From Tissierella praeacuta DSM 18095 (GTDB taxonomy: Bacteria > Bacillota > Clostridia > Tissierellales > Tissierellaceae): DNA of 64,000 bases. The notes under the pieces were generated by a model. That model was not told the DNA's origin. It did not search any database and saw only the letters and a program-made list of their open reading frames with translations. The position numbers were made by a program, and so were the translations under genes. This document shows, piece after piece, positions 45,473-54,334 of this stretch; the first letter of the stretch is position 1; every line of letters begins with the position of its first letter. The stretch covers positions 124,001 through 188,000 of the forward strand of contig NZ_FQTY01000002.1 of assembly GCF_900128955.1 (NCBI RefSeq). Direction: 5' to 3'.

Positions 45473-45825
45473 AACTTGGTGTGATAGTAGAAAGCTCCAT
45501 ATCAATTTACTAAACAATTGGTCGAAGCAATATAAAGTAATTAAATAAATTTGAAGCCTTGCGAGTTAAAATACGTTATATTGTCAACTGAATTGTTTGC
45601 TGTTTCTTGAAGGATGAACTCATGAATTATGGAATTGGTGAATTGCCGATTTATGAGTAGTGATTGCATATTGTAATCTTTTAATATCAGAATCATTATC
45701 CATCATAGGATTTTAGATATAAAGATATTATATAAGAAAGATTTAATATATAATATTCTTTCAATCTATGCCATGGACTAATCATCTTTCAATATCAATG
45801 AAGCTCTCTACTATCACGCCAAGTT
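45473..45825. mobile_element. MITE-like element with 28-base terminal inverted repeats
   Basis: The ends AACTTGGTGTGATAGTAGAA.. (45473-45500) and ..CTACTATCACGCCAAGTT (45798-45825) are inverted copies matching at 25 of 28 positions. The 353-base interior has no long reading frame. ATTT borders both sides and could be a 4-base target duplication. This is the form of a non-autonomous transposable element; a long-range folded RNA is the alternative. It fills the gap between prdF and the next gene. Confidence 0.6.
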
Positions 45826-45890
45826 ATTTTATATTTTTATAACTGATGGAAAAGTTCTATTTTTAAGAAAGACCATCTGTCAATGTTCTC

Positions 45891-46559
45891 TTAAAAGTCT
45901 TTCTTATATTGATTTATAATATCTTCACAACTATCAAGGTAATTGAATTTTGGACTAAACTCAACGGATTCAAGACTCATTGCCATATCAATTCCTTCAG
46001 ATATTCGGTCTGCAAGATAATTGTTTGTCTTAATTTTTTCAGATAAAGGAATTGTATTATATATTATTGTAGTAATTACTTCTGCCTCATAAATATATGG
46101 AGTTTGATTTCCTTCCATATTAAAGGCATAGCCTGTTCTCTTTTCCTTTGTTTTTTTATTCTTTCTATTTGCAAGGGGGCGTAGATATGTTTCTGAAAAT
46201 CTTCTAAGTAATTTGGCATATTCCAGTGCTGAATCTAAGTTCATATTTTTAGTTTCATCAATTTTTATTTTTAAGCTTTTCTTAGCTTCCGAAATACTTT
46301 CTGCTAACATGGCTTTTTCAAAAAACAAATCTTCTAATAGTAGAGTTAATTGGGGGATATCTATTTCTGTATCATCTTCAAATTCCACCTCTATAGTTTC
46401 ATCAAGAGCATCCTTATAAGAAGCAGATTTTTTATGAATTTCTGTTATGGAATATATTTTAGAATCCATACCGTAATTTGATAGATATATTAACTCTTCT
46501 ATGGTTCTATCGAGAAAATTAGCGTATCTTCCAGCTTCTTTCATAGTCATTTTATTCAT
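45891..46559 (-). CDS. Hypothetical protein
   Basis: A 222-residue soluble, mostly helical protein I do not recognise. The N-terminal half has long amphipathic helices (MTMKEAGRYANFLDRTIEELIYLS; LSLLLEDLFFEK-like stretches rich in Leu and Glu). A basic segment RKNKKTKEKR lies near the middle, and YEAEVITTIIYNTIPLSEKIK follows. ATG 46559 is preferred to GTG 46568, since AGGAG lies 8 bases before it. No Cys motif, signal peptide or membrane segment is seen. It stands alone between the MITE-like element and an AT-rich gap. Confidence 0.6.
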   Translation of the reverse strand: MNKMTMKEAGRYANFLDRTIEELIYLSNYGMDSKIYSITEIHKKSASYKDALDETIEVEFEDDTEIDIPQLTLLLEDLFFEKAMLAESISEAKKSLKIKIDETKNMNLDSALEYAKLLRRFSETYLRPLANRKNKKTKEKRTGYAFNMEGNQTPYIYEAEVITTIIYNTIPLSEKIKTNNYLADRISEGIDMAMSLESVEFSPKFNYLDSCEDIINQYKKDF

Positions 46560-46788
46560 AACTATCACTCCTATTCTGGTTTTATATAGTTTAATGGTTA
46601 ATATAATTAGAATACCATAATTTAGTATAAATACAATTACAAGGAGATTACACCATTATTACAATCATATGACACACTAGGGCATGTTGATTGTTAAGAT
46701 TAGATATGAATTATAGATTGCCAAAGCCATTTCAATACAAGTTAGGTTTGAACTACTATTGATAAATAGTTGACAAATACTTTTCAGG

Positions 46789-47010
46789 TTGATACTTTAT
46801 ATTCATACTATACAATATGATAATTATAAAAATAAGAGTCAGTATCTTGAAAGTACAATAAGAAATATAGAAAGACTAATTAAATTAATAGAATTCAATG
46901 CTGATGATAAAGAAATTGATAAATTAGTAAATGAACTTATTGAAATGCAGAATGATATTCTTGAAAATCCTTTAGATGCCCATAAAACTAAACCTTTTTA
47001 TCTGAAATAA
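46789..47010 (+). CDS. Possible small hypothetical gene
   Basis: A 73-residue acidic frame rich in Ile, Asn and Glu (IERLIKLIEFNADDKEIDKLVNELIE). It would need a TTG start without a good ribosome binding site. TTGACA-N17-TACTTT (46770-46798) overlaps the start, which is awkward for a gene beginning there. It may be the tail of a decayed gene. Confidence 0.25.
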   Translation: MILYIHTIQYDNYKNKSQYLESTIRNIERLIKLIEFNADDKEIDKLVNELIEMQNDILENPLDAHKTKPFYLK

Positions 47011-47267
47011 TAGTTTTTACTTCTATAACAGGATTTAACCATTGGTAATTCATCATCTTCATAATGTGATGTTTTTTATTTTAAATATGACATACTGCTG
47101 TCAGGTTATAAGGGCTATACTAAGTCTATAATTAATAATAAAAATAATTTTAGAACTTTTATTTATCCAAGAAAGAACTAAGTATAATAAATGAATAAAT
47201 TACATGGGCTTAAATTGTATTAAAATATAAATGAACAATATTTATGGAAGGAAAAGGGATTATAGTC

Positions 47268-48155
47268 ATGAAGTATATTCCAGCGAAAACAATAATTTCA
47301 GGTTATACTGCTAAAAATAATTGGTTTGATATCAATTATAATATGAATATATATAAAGGATGTTGTCATGGCTGTATTTATTGTGATAGTCGTAGTGAAT
47401 GTTATGGAATAGATAATTTTCATGAGGTTAGGGCAAAGGATAATGCATTAGTTTTAATTAGACGTGAACTTAAATCAAAACGCAGGACTGGTGTAATAGG
47501 TACAGGAGCAATGAGTGATCCATATAATCCCTTGGAAAAAGAACATTGTCTAACAAGAGGTGCTTTAGAGCTAATTAATGGTCATGGTTTTGGTGTTTCA
47601 ATTGCAACGAAAAGTAATTTAATTACAAGGGATTTAGATATTTTAAAAGAAATACAAAAACATTCTCCTGTATTAGTTAAAATTAGTATAACAACTTATG
47701 ATGATGAACTATGTAAGAAGATTGAACCTAATGTAGCAGTGTCATCCAAAAGATTTGAAGCAATTAAAGAACTTACTAAAGAAGGTATATTTGTAGGTAT
47801 ATTACTTATGCCAGTATTACCATTTTTAGAAGATAATGAAGAAAATATAAAGGGAATAGTGGAATTAGCCTATGAAAGTGGTGCAAAATTCATATATCCT
47901 GCATTTGGAGTAACATTGAGACAAAATCAAAGGGATTGGTATTATAAAAAACTTGATGAAGAATTTAAAGGTATAAAAGAGAAATATATAAATTGCTTTG
48001 GCAATAATTATAGTTGTTATTCTCCAAGAGCAAAGGTATTATGGAAATTATTTAAAAAAGAATGTGAAGGGTTTGGCATATTCTATAAAATGGAGGATAT
48101 TATTGCTGGATATAGAAAGCCATATATTAATAGTCAACTTTCCTTCTTAAAATAA
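47268..48155 (+). CDS. Radical SAM protein, SPL (spore photoproduct lyase-like) family
   Basis: A 295-residue radical SAM enzyme. The iron-sulfur cluster motif is CCHGCIYCDSR near residue 31. TGAMSDPYNPLE, VSIATKSNLITRD and VKISITTYDDEL follow the TIM-barrel strands, as in the SPL-like group of uncharacterised radical SAM proteins. ATG 47268 is chosen from the conserved N-terminus MKYIPAKTI; the upstream ATG 47244 is also in frame. It lacks the full C-terminus of true spore photoproduct lyase. Substrate unknown; related proteins are often called DNA repair photolyase by automatic tools without proof. Confidence 0.82.
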   Translation: MKYIPAKTIISGYTAKNNWFDINYNMNIYKGCCHGCIYCDSRSECYGIDNFHEVRAKDNALVLIRRELKSKRRTGVIGTGAMSDPYNPLEKEHCLTRGALELINGHGFGVSIATKSNLITRDLDILKEIQKHSPVLVKISITTYDDELCKKIEPNVAVSSKRFEAIKELTKEGIFVGILLMPVLPFLEDNEENIKGIVELAYESGAKFIYPAFGVTLRQNQRDWYYKKLDEEFKGIKEKYINCFGNNYSCYSPRAKVLWKLFKKECEGFGIFYKMEDIIAGYRKPYINSQLSFLK

Positions 48156-48212
48156 AATATTTACAATAATATAAACTTTATTGGTATTGAAAAACCATGT
48201 GCTAAATATATT

Positions 48213-48239
48213 TCAGCCTAATTTTAGGCTGATTTTTTC
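48213..48239 (+). terminator. Terminator after the SPL-family gene
   Basis: TCAGCCTAA / TTAGGCTGA with a two-base loop and six T residues. Confidence 0.82.
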
Positions 48240-48338
48240 TTATCTTACAAAACTGTATGATAATTGTAAGGTAAAACGATGGTTATTGTTATATACTTTC
48301 GGTATAATTAAATTATAAATAAAAAAGGATGAGATAAA

Positions 48339-49082
48339 ATGAAAAATTTTATAAATAATTTATTTTATATTGTAATAGCCTATAATTTAATTACTGTTGG
48401 TGGTATAACAGGAAAGGAAGCTTTTTATTCTATAGGTGAAGATAAGAAAAGATTGAATAAAAATAATGCTATAAAAACAATATTAGCAATATTTCTTAGT
48501 ATAAGCATCTTAGCCATGTCTATGATAACACCTATTGTTTTAAATGGATATGAAATGTATAAGGAAGCAATAAATAAAAAAAGCTTAGATTATACTATTG
48601 AAGAAATTAGAGGACAAAGTAATTTTATATCATTAAATAATATATCAGATGAATTTTTAAATTTAGTATTAAAATCTGAAGACCATAGATTTTACAAACA
48701 TTCAGGTTTTGATTTTATAGCAATAGCAAGAGCTATGTATAACAATATAAAAGCAGGTAAAATTGTGCAAGGAGGTAGTACAATAACTCAGCAACTTGCT
48801 AAAAATTCATATTTTTCTTTTGATAAAAAATATGAGAGAAAAGTTGCAGAAGTATTTGTTGCCAGAGATTTGGAAAGAAAACTTACTAAAGATGAGATAT
48901 TGGAATTGTATTGTAATGTAATATATTTTGGAGAAGGTTGTTATGGAATAAAAGATGCTGCTAAATATTATTATGGAATAGAAGCAGATAAATTAACATT
49001 AGAGCAAGCTAAGGCATTAGTTAAAACTTTAAAAAATCCAAATAACTATAATCCAAAGAAGATGAAATTAGTTCAATCATAA
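48339..49082 (+). CDS. GT51 peptidoglycan glycosyltransferase (monofunctional type)
   Basis: A 247-residue protein with a membrane helix at about 46-70 and a GT51 transglycosylase domain from about 85 to the end. The catalytic motif EDHRFYKHSGFD is near residue 117, followed by QGGSTITQQLAKN near 147 and ERKLTKDEILELYCNVIYFG. There is no penicillin-binding transpeptidase domain, so it polymerises glycan only. AAAGGATGAG precedes ATG 48339. It stands alone, closed by a terminator. Confidence 0.9.
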   Translation: MKNFINNLFYIVIAYNLITVGGITGKEAFYSIGEDKKRLNKNNAIKTILAIFLSISILAMSMITPIVLNGYEMYKEAINKKSLDYTIEEIRGQSNFISLNNISDEFLNLVLKSEDHRFYKHSGFDFIAIARAMYNNIKAGKIVQGGSTITQQLAKNSYFSFDKKYERKVAEVFVARDLERKLTKDEILELYCNVIYFGEGCYGIKDAAKYYYGIEADKLTLEQAKALVKTLKNPNNYNPKKMKLVQS

Positions 49083-49140
49083 GAATTTATAAATAATAAT
49101 TATTTGTTTCTATTAAATATAATTTAATAAATAGTTTGTA

Positions 49141-49182
49141 AACAAGAAGGACTTTATTATGATTTTAAAGTCCTTCTTGTTT
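49141..49182. terminator. Terminator after the GT51 gene
   Basis: AACAAGAAGGACTTTA / TAAAGTCCTTCTTGTT with an 8-base loop; symmetrical enough to serve both converging genes. Confidence 0.8.
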
Positions 49183-49218
49183 ATATTTTAAAAGGTTAAT
49201 ATAAATAAAGCTTTTTTA

Positions 49219-50067
49219 TTACCTTATATTTTCTGGTATATCATTCAAAGTTCTTTCTTCAGAATATAACTTTATACTATCTTTAAAAGTGCTTTCAAAT
49301 TCTTCTCCTTTTTCATGAGAACCAGTTCCTATTTCTTGAGTTTCTTCTTCAAATCCCTTAAAGTTTACATTGATAGTGTCGAAATCCTGTCCTTCCCTTA
49401 AAGAAATAAAGTTTATATCCACTCCGTCTGTTATTTCTCCACCTTGAGAGCTTCCATTATTAAATTGAAGTATTTTAACCAGTGTGCCTAAAACAGGAAC
49501 TTCTTGGAGAGTATTTGCAAATGATGGAGAAATATTTATGCTTAGAGTAAATATTCCAATTGCTTTATAAAGCCGTGTTTTTACTGTACTTAAAGGAAGT
49601 TCTAAAATTTCGGCTATTTCTTTTAATTTTAAGTCTTGGGAATATCTGAGTATTATTACAGTTTTATATATAGGTTCTAATTTTTGTAAAGCTTCCTTTA
49701 GATCAATATTTTCTAAAGTATTACTTTGTTCGTCATTAAATCTATCTATAGTCTGATTATCTAAATATAAGATTCTTTTAGATTTATTTATGAAATTTAT
49801 TGAACAATTAATAACTATACGGACAAGCCATGTATTAAAATATTCGGGATGCTTTAACTTATCTATTGATATATAAGCTTTATATACTGAATCACCAACT
49901 ATATCAAGTGCATCTTCCTCATGATGTACATAACTATATGCAATTCTATATAAATCTTCTTTTTTGCTATTTATAAGGAAACCGAAACTTTCATCATCTC
50001 CCTTCATTGCTTTAAGAACTAAATCTTTCAGTGAAATCTCCTCCTTGTAAATAAAATATGAGCTCAT
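49219..50067 (-). CDS. ECF sigma factor fused to anti-sigma-like C-terminal sequence
   Basis: A 282-residue protein. Residues 13-170 are a complete ECF sigma factor: region 2 AYSYVHHEEDALDIVGDSVYKAY and region 4 LKLKEIAEILELPLSTVKTRLYKA. It then runs straight into INISPSFANTLQEVPVLGTLVKIL and about 80 more residues. That motif is typical of the extracytoplasmic part of DUF4179/RsiV-like anti-sigma factors; the membrane helix and cytoplasmic anti-sigma part are absent. ATG 50067 has TAGGTGA upstream. An even better site, AAGGAGG, lies inside the gene 8 bases before a CTG codon that would begin at LKDLV. Confidence 0.75.
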   Translation of the reverse strand: MSSYFIYKEEISLKDLVLKAMKGDDESFGFLINSKKEDLYRIAYSYVHHEEDALDIVGDSVYKAYISIDKLKHPEYFNTWLVRIVINCSINFINKSKRILYLDNQTIDRFNDEQSNTLENIDLKEALQKLEPIYKTVIILRYSQDLKLKEIAEILELPLSTVKTRLYKAIGIFTLSINISPSFANTLQEVPVLGTLVKILQFNNGSSQGGEITDGVDINFISLREGQDFDTINVNFKGFEEETQEIGTGSHEKGEEFESTFKDSIKLYSEERTLNDIPENIR

Positions 50068-50285
50068 TTTTATTATTCACCTATTAGACAATTGTATATG
50101 GGAAAAAGTTTTATTAAATTTATTTTTTATATTTATGGATGTAATATATTATGAGAATATAGAATTAAAGTTAAGGTTAATCCTATCCTATTTATAAAAT
50201 ATTATAGTAATATATTTTATCTCATCTTTGAAGATTATACTCTGTGAAAAGTCTTGAGTCCTAAGATATATAAATTAAAAAAACT

Positions 50286-50325
50286 CAAACATATGTTTGA
50301 GTTTTTGCTGTTACTATGGTATAAT
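50286..50325 (+). promoter_or_regulatory. Promoter with LexA-like palindrome before the putative DNA repair pair
   Basis: A -35 TTGAGT (50297-50302), 17-base spacer and -10 TATAAT (50320-50325). CAAACATATGTTTG (50286-50299) overlaps the -35 and is the core of a perfect 24-base palindrome (50281-50304). It resembles the Gram-positive LexA box CGAACATATGTTCG. A T run after the palindrome means a terminator is the alternative reading. Confidence 0.55.
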
Positions 50326-50358
50326 TTACCTAAAATAATCGGTGATGAGGTGTTAGTA

Positions 50359-51645
50359 GTGGATGTTTTAGAGAAGTTAAAGATATTGTCTGATGCAGCT
50401 AAATATGATGTTTCTTGTTCATCTAGCGGAAGTAATCGAAAGAATAAAAAAGGTGGACTAGGAGATGCAAGTCCAGCAGGTATATGTCATAGTTGGTCTG
50501 ATGATGGAAGATGTATTTCCTTGTTAAAGATTTTAATGACTAACTATTGTATCTATGACTGTGTTTATTGTATTAACAGGTCATCCAATGATTTACCTAG
50601 AGCAATTTTTACACCAGAGGAGATAGTTGATTTAACTATAAATTTTTATAAAAGAAACTATATAGAAGGCTTATTTTTAAGTTCTGCTGTATTTAAATCT
50701 CCTAACTATACAATGGAAATGCTTCTTCAAGTAGTTAAAAAGCTTAGAGAAGAAGAAAACTTCAATGGATATATTCATACAAAGGCAATACCTGGGGCAG
50801 ATGAGGATATTGTTAATAAAATAGGCAGATATGTGGATAGAATGAGTGTAAATATAGAATTACCCACAGAAGAAGGATTAAAACTCTTAGCACCTCAAAA
50901 AAATAAGGAAAATATTTTAAAACCTATGAACTTAATAAAAACTGGGATTACTCAATCTATAGATGATAGAAAGAAATTTAGATTTAGTCCCAAATTTGTT
51001 CCAGCAGGTCAGACTACACAGTTAATAGTAGGAGCTACAAAAGATAATGATTTAAAAATCATTAGACTATCTGAAGGATTATATAATTCTTATGGTCTTA
51101 AAAGAGTATATTATTCGGCCTTTGTACCTGTATCCAATAGTCCCAAACTACCACTTATTAAATCTCCGCCTCTTGTAAGGGAAAACAGACTTTATCAAGC
51201 AGATTGGTTACTTAGATTTTATGGATTTGAAGCAAAGGAGTTATTAGATGAAGATAAACCTGACTTTGATTTGAGCCTAGATCCTAAATGCGACTGGGCA
51301 CTTCGCAACATTCATTTATTTCCAGTAGAGATAAACAAAGCAGACTATACTATGCTTCTAAGGGTACCTGGTATTGGAGTAAAATCAGCAATAAAGATAA
51401 TTCAAGGAAGAAGATTTTCATCCATAGACTTTTTTGATTTAAAGAAATTAGGAATTGCACTTAAAAGAGCCCAGTATTTTATTACATGTAAAGGAAAGTA
51501 CTATGGGATAAAATCTATGGATAGTCAAATAATTCGTAATCAGTTAGTGGAAAGTCCTTCAATAGAAAAGAAATATTATCAATTATCTTTATTTGAACAA
51601 GTATCTCCAGAGGATAAGTATATTCAAATAGGAGGGCAGCTTTAA
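50359..51645 (+). CDS. Putative DNA modification/repair radical SAM protein (TIGR03916 type)
   Basis: A 428-residue protein. The radical SAM cluster motif is NYCIYDCVYC near residue 58, preceded by the conserved CSSSGSNR and GICHSW. A helix-hairpin-helix, LLRVPGIGVKSAIKII (about 333-348), is of the DNA-binding kind. GTG 50359 is chosen because GATGAGG lies 8 bases before it. It overlaps the partner gene by one base. Proteins of this type always seem to occur with the partner and are considered DNA repair or modification factors, but the reaction is unknown. Confidence 0.88.
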   Translation: MDVLEKLKILSDAAKYDVSCSSSGSNRKNKKGGLGDASPAGICHSWSDDGRCISLLKILMTNYCIYDCVYCINRSSNDLPRAIFTPEEIVDLTINFYKRNYIEGLFLSSAVFKSPNYTMEMLLQVVKKLREEENFNGYIHTKAIPGADEDIVNKIGRYVDRMSVNIELPTEEGLKLLAPQKNKENILKPMNLIKTGITQSIDDRKKFRFSPKFVPAGQTTQLIVGATKDNDLKIIRLSEGLYNSYGLKRVYYSAFVPVSNSPKLPLIKSPPLVRENRLYQADWLLRFYGFEAKELLDEDKPDFDLSLDPKCDWALRNIHLFPVEINKADYTMLLRVPGIGVKSAIKIIQGRRFSSIDFFDLKKLGIALKRAQYFITCKGKYYGIKSMDSQIIRNQLVESPSIEKKYYQLSLFEQVSPEDKYIQIGGQL

Positions 51646-52379
51646 TGATTCATTATATTTATGATGGTAGTTTTGATGGATTGTTAACTGGAGTTTATGA
51701 AGCTTATTATAGGAGAGAAAATATTGATGATATAGTACCTGAAGATAGTATGGAAGAGAACTTTCTAGTACAAAAAGTATTTATTTCAACAGATGGAGAA
51801 AAATCTAAAAAGGTATATGAGGCTATAGAAAATAAGATTTCAGAAGAAGCTTTAAGGAAAGTTTTTTATGCCTATTTATCTGAGTTACCAAGACATGGGA
51901 TAACTATATTAAAATATCTTCAACTAGGATTTACAATTGGAGCAGAGGTGGATTTCAATTTATCCAATGATATTGTTTTAAAAATAAATAGTATTTATGA
52001 TAAAGTAGGTAAAGAAAAACATAGGATGTTAGGACTTGTTAGGTTTAAACAACTTGAAAATGGGATATTGTATTCTTCAATAGAACCAGATTACAATATT
52101 GTAGGGCTACTTGCACCCCATTTTAAATCTAGAATGATGAATGAAAATTGGGTAATACATGATGTAAAGAGAGGAATAGCTGTATTTTATAATAAGGAAG
52201 AGTGGGTTATTAAGGATATGGAAATTAATAATTCATTGATAGTAAAAGAAGATGAGGAACAGTATCAAGAACTTTGGAAAGCATATTTTAAATCCATAGC
52301 AATCCAGAATAAAATTAATCCAAGCTTACAAAAAAGATGTATGCCAGTGAGGTATTGGAAGCATTTAGTGGAGAAATGA
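51645..52379 (+). CDS. Putative DNA repair partner protein (TIGR03915 type)
   Basis: A 244-residue protein beginning MIHYIYDGSFDGLLTGVYEAYYRR, the typical start of this family. Other conserved segments are LGLVRFKQLENGILYSSIEPDYNI and LAPHFKSRMMNENWVIHDVKRG. This resembles an N-terminal DUF4130-like domain used in some uracil-DNA glycosylase fusions. It overlaps the radical SAM gene, so the two are translated together. It may recognise the DNA lesion handled by the radical SAM partner; this is inference. Confidence 0.85.
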   Translation: MIHYIYDGSFDGLLTGVYEAYYRRENIDDIVPEDSMEENFLVQKVFISTDGEKSKKVYEAIENKISEEALRKVFYAYLSELPRHGITILKYLQLGFTIGAEVDFNLSNDIVLKINSIYDKVGKEKHRMLGLVRFKQLENGILYSSIEPDYNIVGLLAPHFKSRMMNENWVIHDVKRGIAVFYNKEEWVIKDMEINNSLIVKEDEEQYQELWKAYFKSIAIQNKINPSLQKRCMPVRYWKHLVEK

Positions 52380-52406
52380 AATAGTTTATTTTCAAAACAT
52401 TTATTT

Positions 52407-52450
52407 TATAATAGGGAAAAGATAATTTATTATGTCTTTTCCCTATTATA
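52407..52450. terminator. Bidirectional terminator
   Basis: TATAATAGGGAAAAGA / TCTTTTCCCTATTATA, 16-base arms, between converging genes. Confidence 0.85.
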
Positions 52451-52453
52451 TAA

Positions 52454-53920
52454 TTAGTTGTTTTTAAAATAGTCTAATGGTTCAACGGCTTCTCCATCTT
52501 TTCTTACTTCAAAATGTAAATGTGGACCAGTACTAGCTCCAGTCATGCCTATTTTTCCAATAGCTGTACCAGAAGTTATTTCTTCATTTTCTTTAACAAG
52601 GAGTTCAGAGCAGTGAGCATATACTGTGGCTAAATCATTACCATGGTCAATAATTATTGTTTTACCATATCCCTCATCAAATTCTGAAAATACTACTTTA
52701 CCATCTGCTGCTGCAATAATAATTTCTCCTTCTTTTCCAGGAATATCAATACCAGTATGATTTTTTTCCATTTTTGTAACTGGATGTACTCTTTTACCAA
52801 AAGGTGCAGAAATCCTTTTAGAATTAGGTACAGGCCAAATCATTTCTATTAATTGGATATCTTCTTTATTTATAACTGGGGTACTACTTGAATAATCGTC
52901 AGCAGATACCTTCATATTTCCATTGCTTAAAAATACGCCAGACATTAACATAAACAGCAATATAGTCACAAGTGACAATTTATATGAACCTTCTTTAAAT
53001 TTCTTTATCATTATAATCCTCCTTTTTAGATACCTCTTCTTATTTATAAATTCTGTAGTAATGATCCTATATGGTTTAGCTCTATTTTTTTCCAATAGAT
53101 TTATTATACATAAACCATAATTTTCTTTTTCATCTTCTTCAAAAGACGAAAGAGCTAAGGCATCACAAGCAATTTCGCAATCATTTTTCATTTTGCAAAG
53201 ACCGTACCAAACAATAGGGTTAAACCAATAGATTATCTGTAGGATATATATAATCATATAAATCAATATATCCTTTCTTTTATAATGGGCTAATTCATGT
53301 GCAATCACATACTTTAAATCATCAATATGAATTTTTTCTTCTATGTCATCAGGTAATAATATACAGGGGTTAAAAAAGCCATACAAACAAGGAGAATAGA
53401 CAAAAGATGATTTATAAGACTGCAAAGATGTTTTTATACTAAGCTTTTTTGTACATTTAAATAATATTTGTTTAATATGTCCTTCTACAGGTATCTTGCT
53501 AATATTAACTAAATGTCCATATTTTATATTAGATAATATGAAATACAGTCCTAATATTAATATGCCTAAAATCCATATACTTGGCAAAAAATATTTAAGT
53601 GAGAAATTAGAGGAAAATTTATGTAAATTAATATTTTGATGATTTAATCCATCATTAAACCACTTAAATATCTGGGATTTTGTTATTACATAATTAGGTT
53701 TTAATATAATATTATAAGGGTTGATTCTAGAAAATATATTAAAGCACCTTAGATTCACATTGGATAAAGTTAACCTTATAATAAGTAAAAACCAAAGAAT
53801 ATTTTGACCTCTAACTCCTATTTTCTCTCTAAATATATTCTTCACCAATAAAATAATTCCAATTAAAAGACTAGACTTCATTGAAGCTTCTAAAATTGTA
53901 TAAAAAAGTCTTACAAGCAT
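52454..53920 (-). CDS. BlaR1-like M56 metallopeptidase fused to M23 peptidase domain
   Basis: A 488-residue membrane protein. Four membrane segments flank an M56 zinc peptidase domain with VIAHELAHYKRKD (HExxH near residue 213) and NDCEIACDALAL. After the last membrane segment (about 310-330) comes an M23-family domain (about 365-485) with HTGIDIPG, TVYAHCSELLV and GPHLHFEVRKDG. The M23 zinc ligands are present, so it may cut peptidoglycan or only bind it. BlaR1 instead carries a beta-lactam-binding domain at this place. The BlaI gene upstream is 15 bases away, in one operon. Confidence 0.88.
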   Translation of the reverse strand: MLVRLFYTILEASMKSSLLIGIILLVKNIFREKIGVRGQNILWFLLIIRLTLSNVNLRCFNIFSRINPYNIILKPNYVITKSQIFKWFNDGLNHQNINLHKFSSNFSLKYFLPSIWILGILILGLYFILSNIKYGHLVNISKIPVEGHIKQILFKCTKKLSIKTSLQSYKSSFVYSPCLYGFFNPCILLPDDIEEKIHIDDLKYVIAHELAHYKRKDILIYMIIYILQIIYWFNPIVWYGLCKMKNDCEIACDALALSSFEEDEKENYGLCIINLLEKNRAKPYRIITTEFINKKRYLKRRIIMIKKFKEGSYKLSLVTILLFMLMSGVFLSNGNMKVSADDYSSSTPVINKEDIQLIEMIWPVPNSKRISAPFGKRVHPVTKMEKNHTGIDIPGKEGEIIIAAADGKVVFSEFDEGYGKTIIIDHGNDLATVYAHCSELLVKENEEITSGTAIGKIGMTGASTGPHLHFEVRKDGEAVEPLDYFKNN

Positions 53921-53935
53921 GATAAATGACTCTCC

Positions 53936-54310
53936 TTAACTCTTCTTTTTATCTAAGATTTCTTTTAATTCGTTAATGTCCTCATTAGAAAGTTCATATT
54001 CTTCAATGAAGCTAGCAAGCATAGCTTTTAACTCCCCCTTGTAGAATTTATTAATGAATTTATTACTTGTTACACTAATACATTCCTCTTTTTTTAAAAG
54101 GGGATAATAGTAGTAAGATTTTCCTATTTTTTCATAACTCAAGATATTTTTATCTACAAGCCTTGAAATAAGAGTTTTAATAGTAGTTGGTTTCCAATCT
54201 CTTTTTTGTCCAGCCTTTTCAATTATTTCTTTAGAACTGAGTGGGTTTTTCTCCCAAAGAATTTCCATGACATCCCATTCTGAGTTTGATATTTTAGCTG
54301 ATTTTTCCAT
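53936..54310 (-). CDS. BlaI/MecI-family repressor
   Basis: A 124-residue winged-helix repressor: SNSEWDVMEILWEKNPLSSKEII, WKPTTIKTLISRLVDKNILSYEK, and a dimerisation tail ending ELKEILDKKKS. BlaI proteins bind TACA/TGTA dyads and are cleaved when the M56 sensor is activated. Two such dyads lie directly upstream. AGGTG precedes the ATG at 54310. The adjoining sensor peptidase gene completes the module. Confidence 0.92.
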   Translation of the reverse strand: MEKSAKISNSEWDVMEILWEKNPLSSKEIIEKAGQKRDWKPTTIKTLISRLVDKNILSYEKIGKSYYYYPLLKKEECISVTSNKFINKFYKGELKAMLASFIEEYELSNEDINELKEILDKKKS

Positions 54311-54334
54311 TTTTTCACCTCCTATAAAAATATG

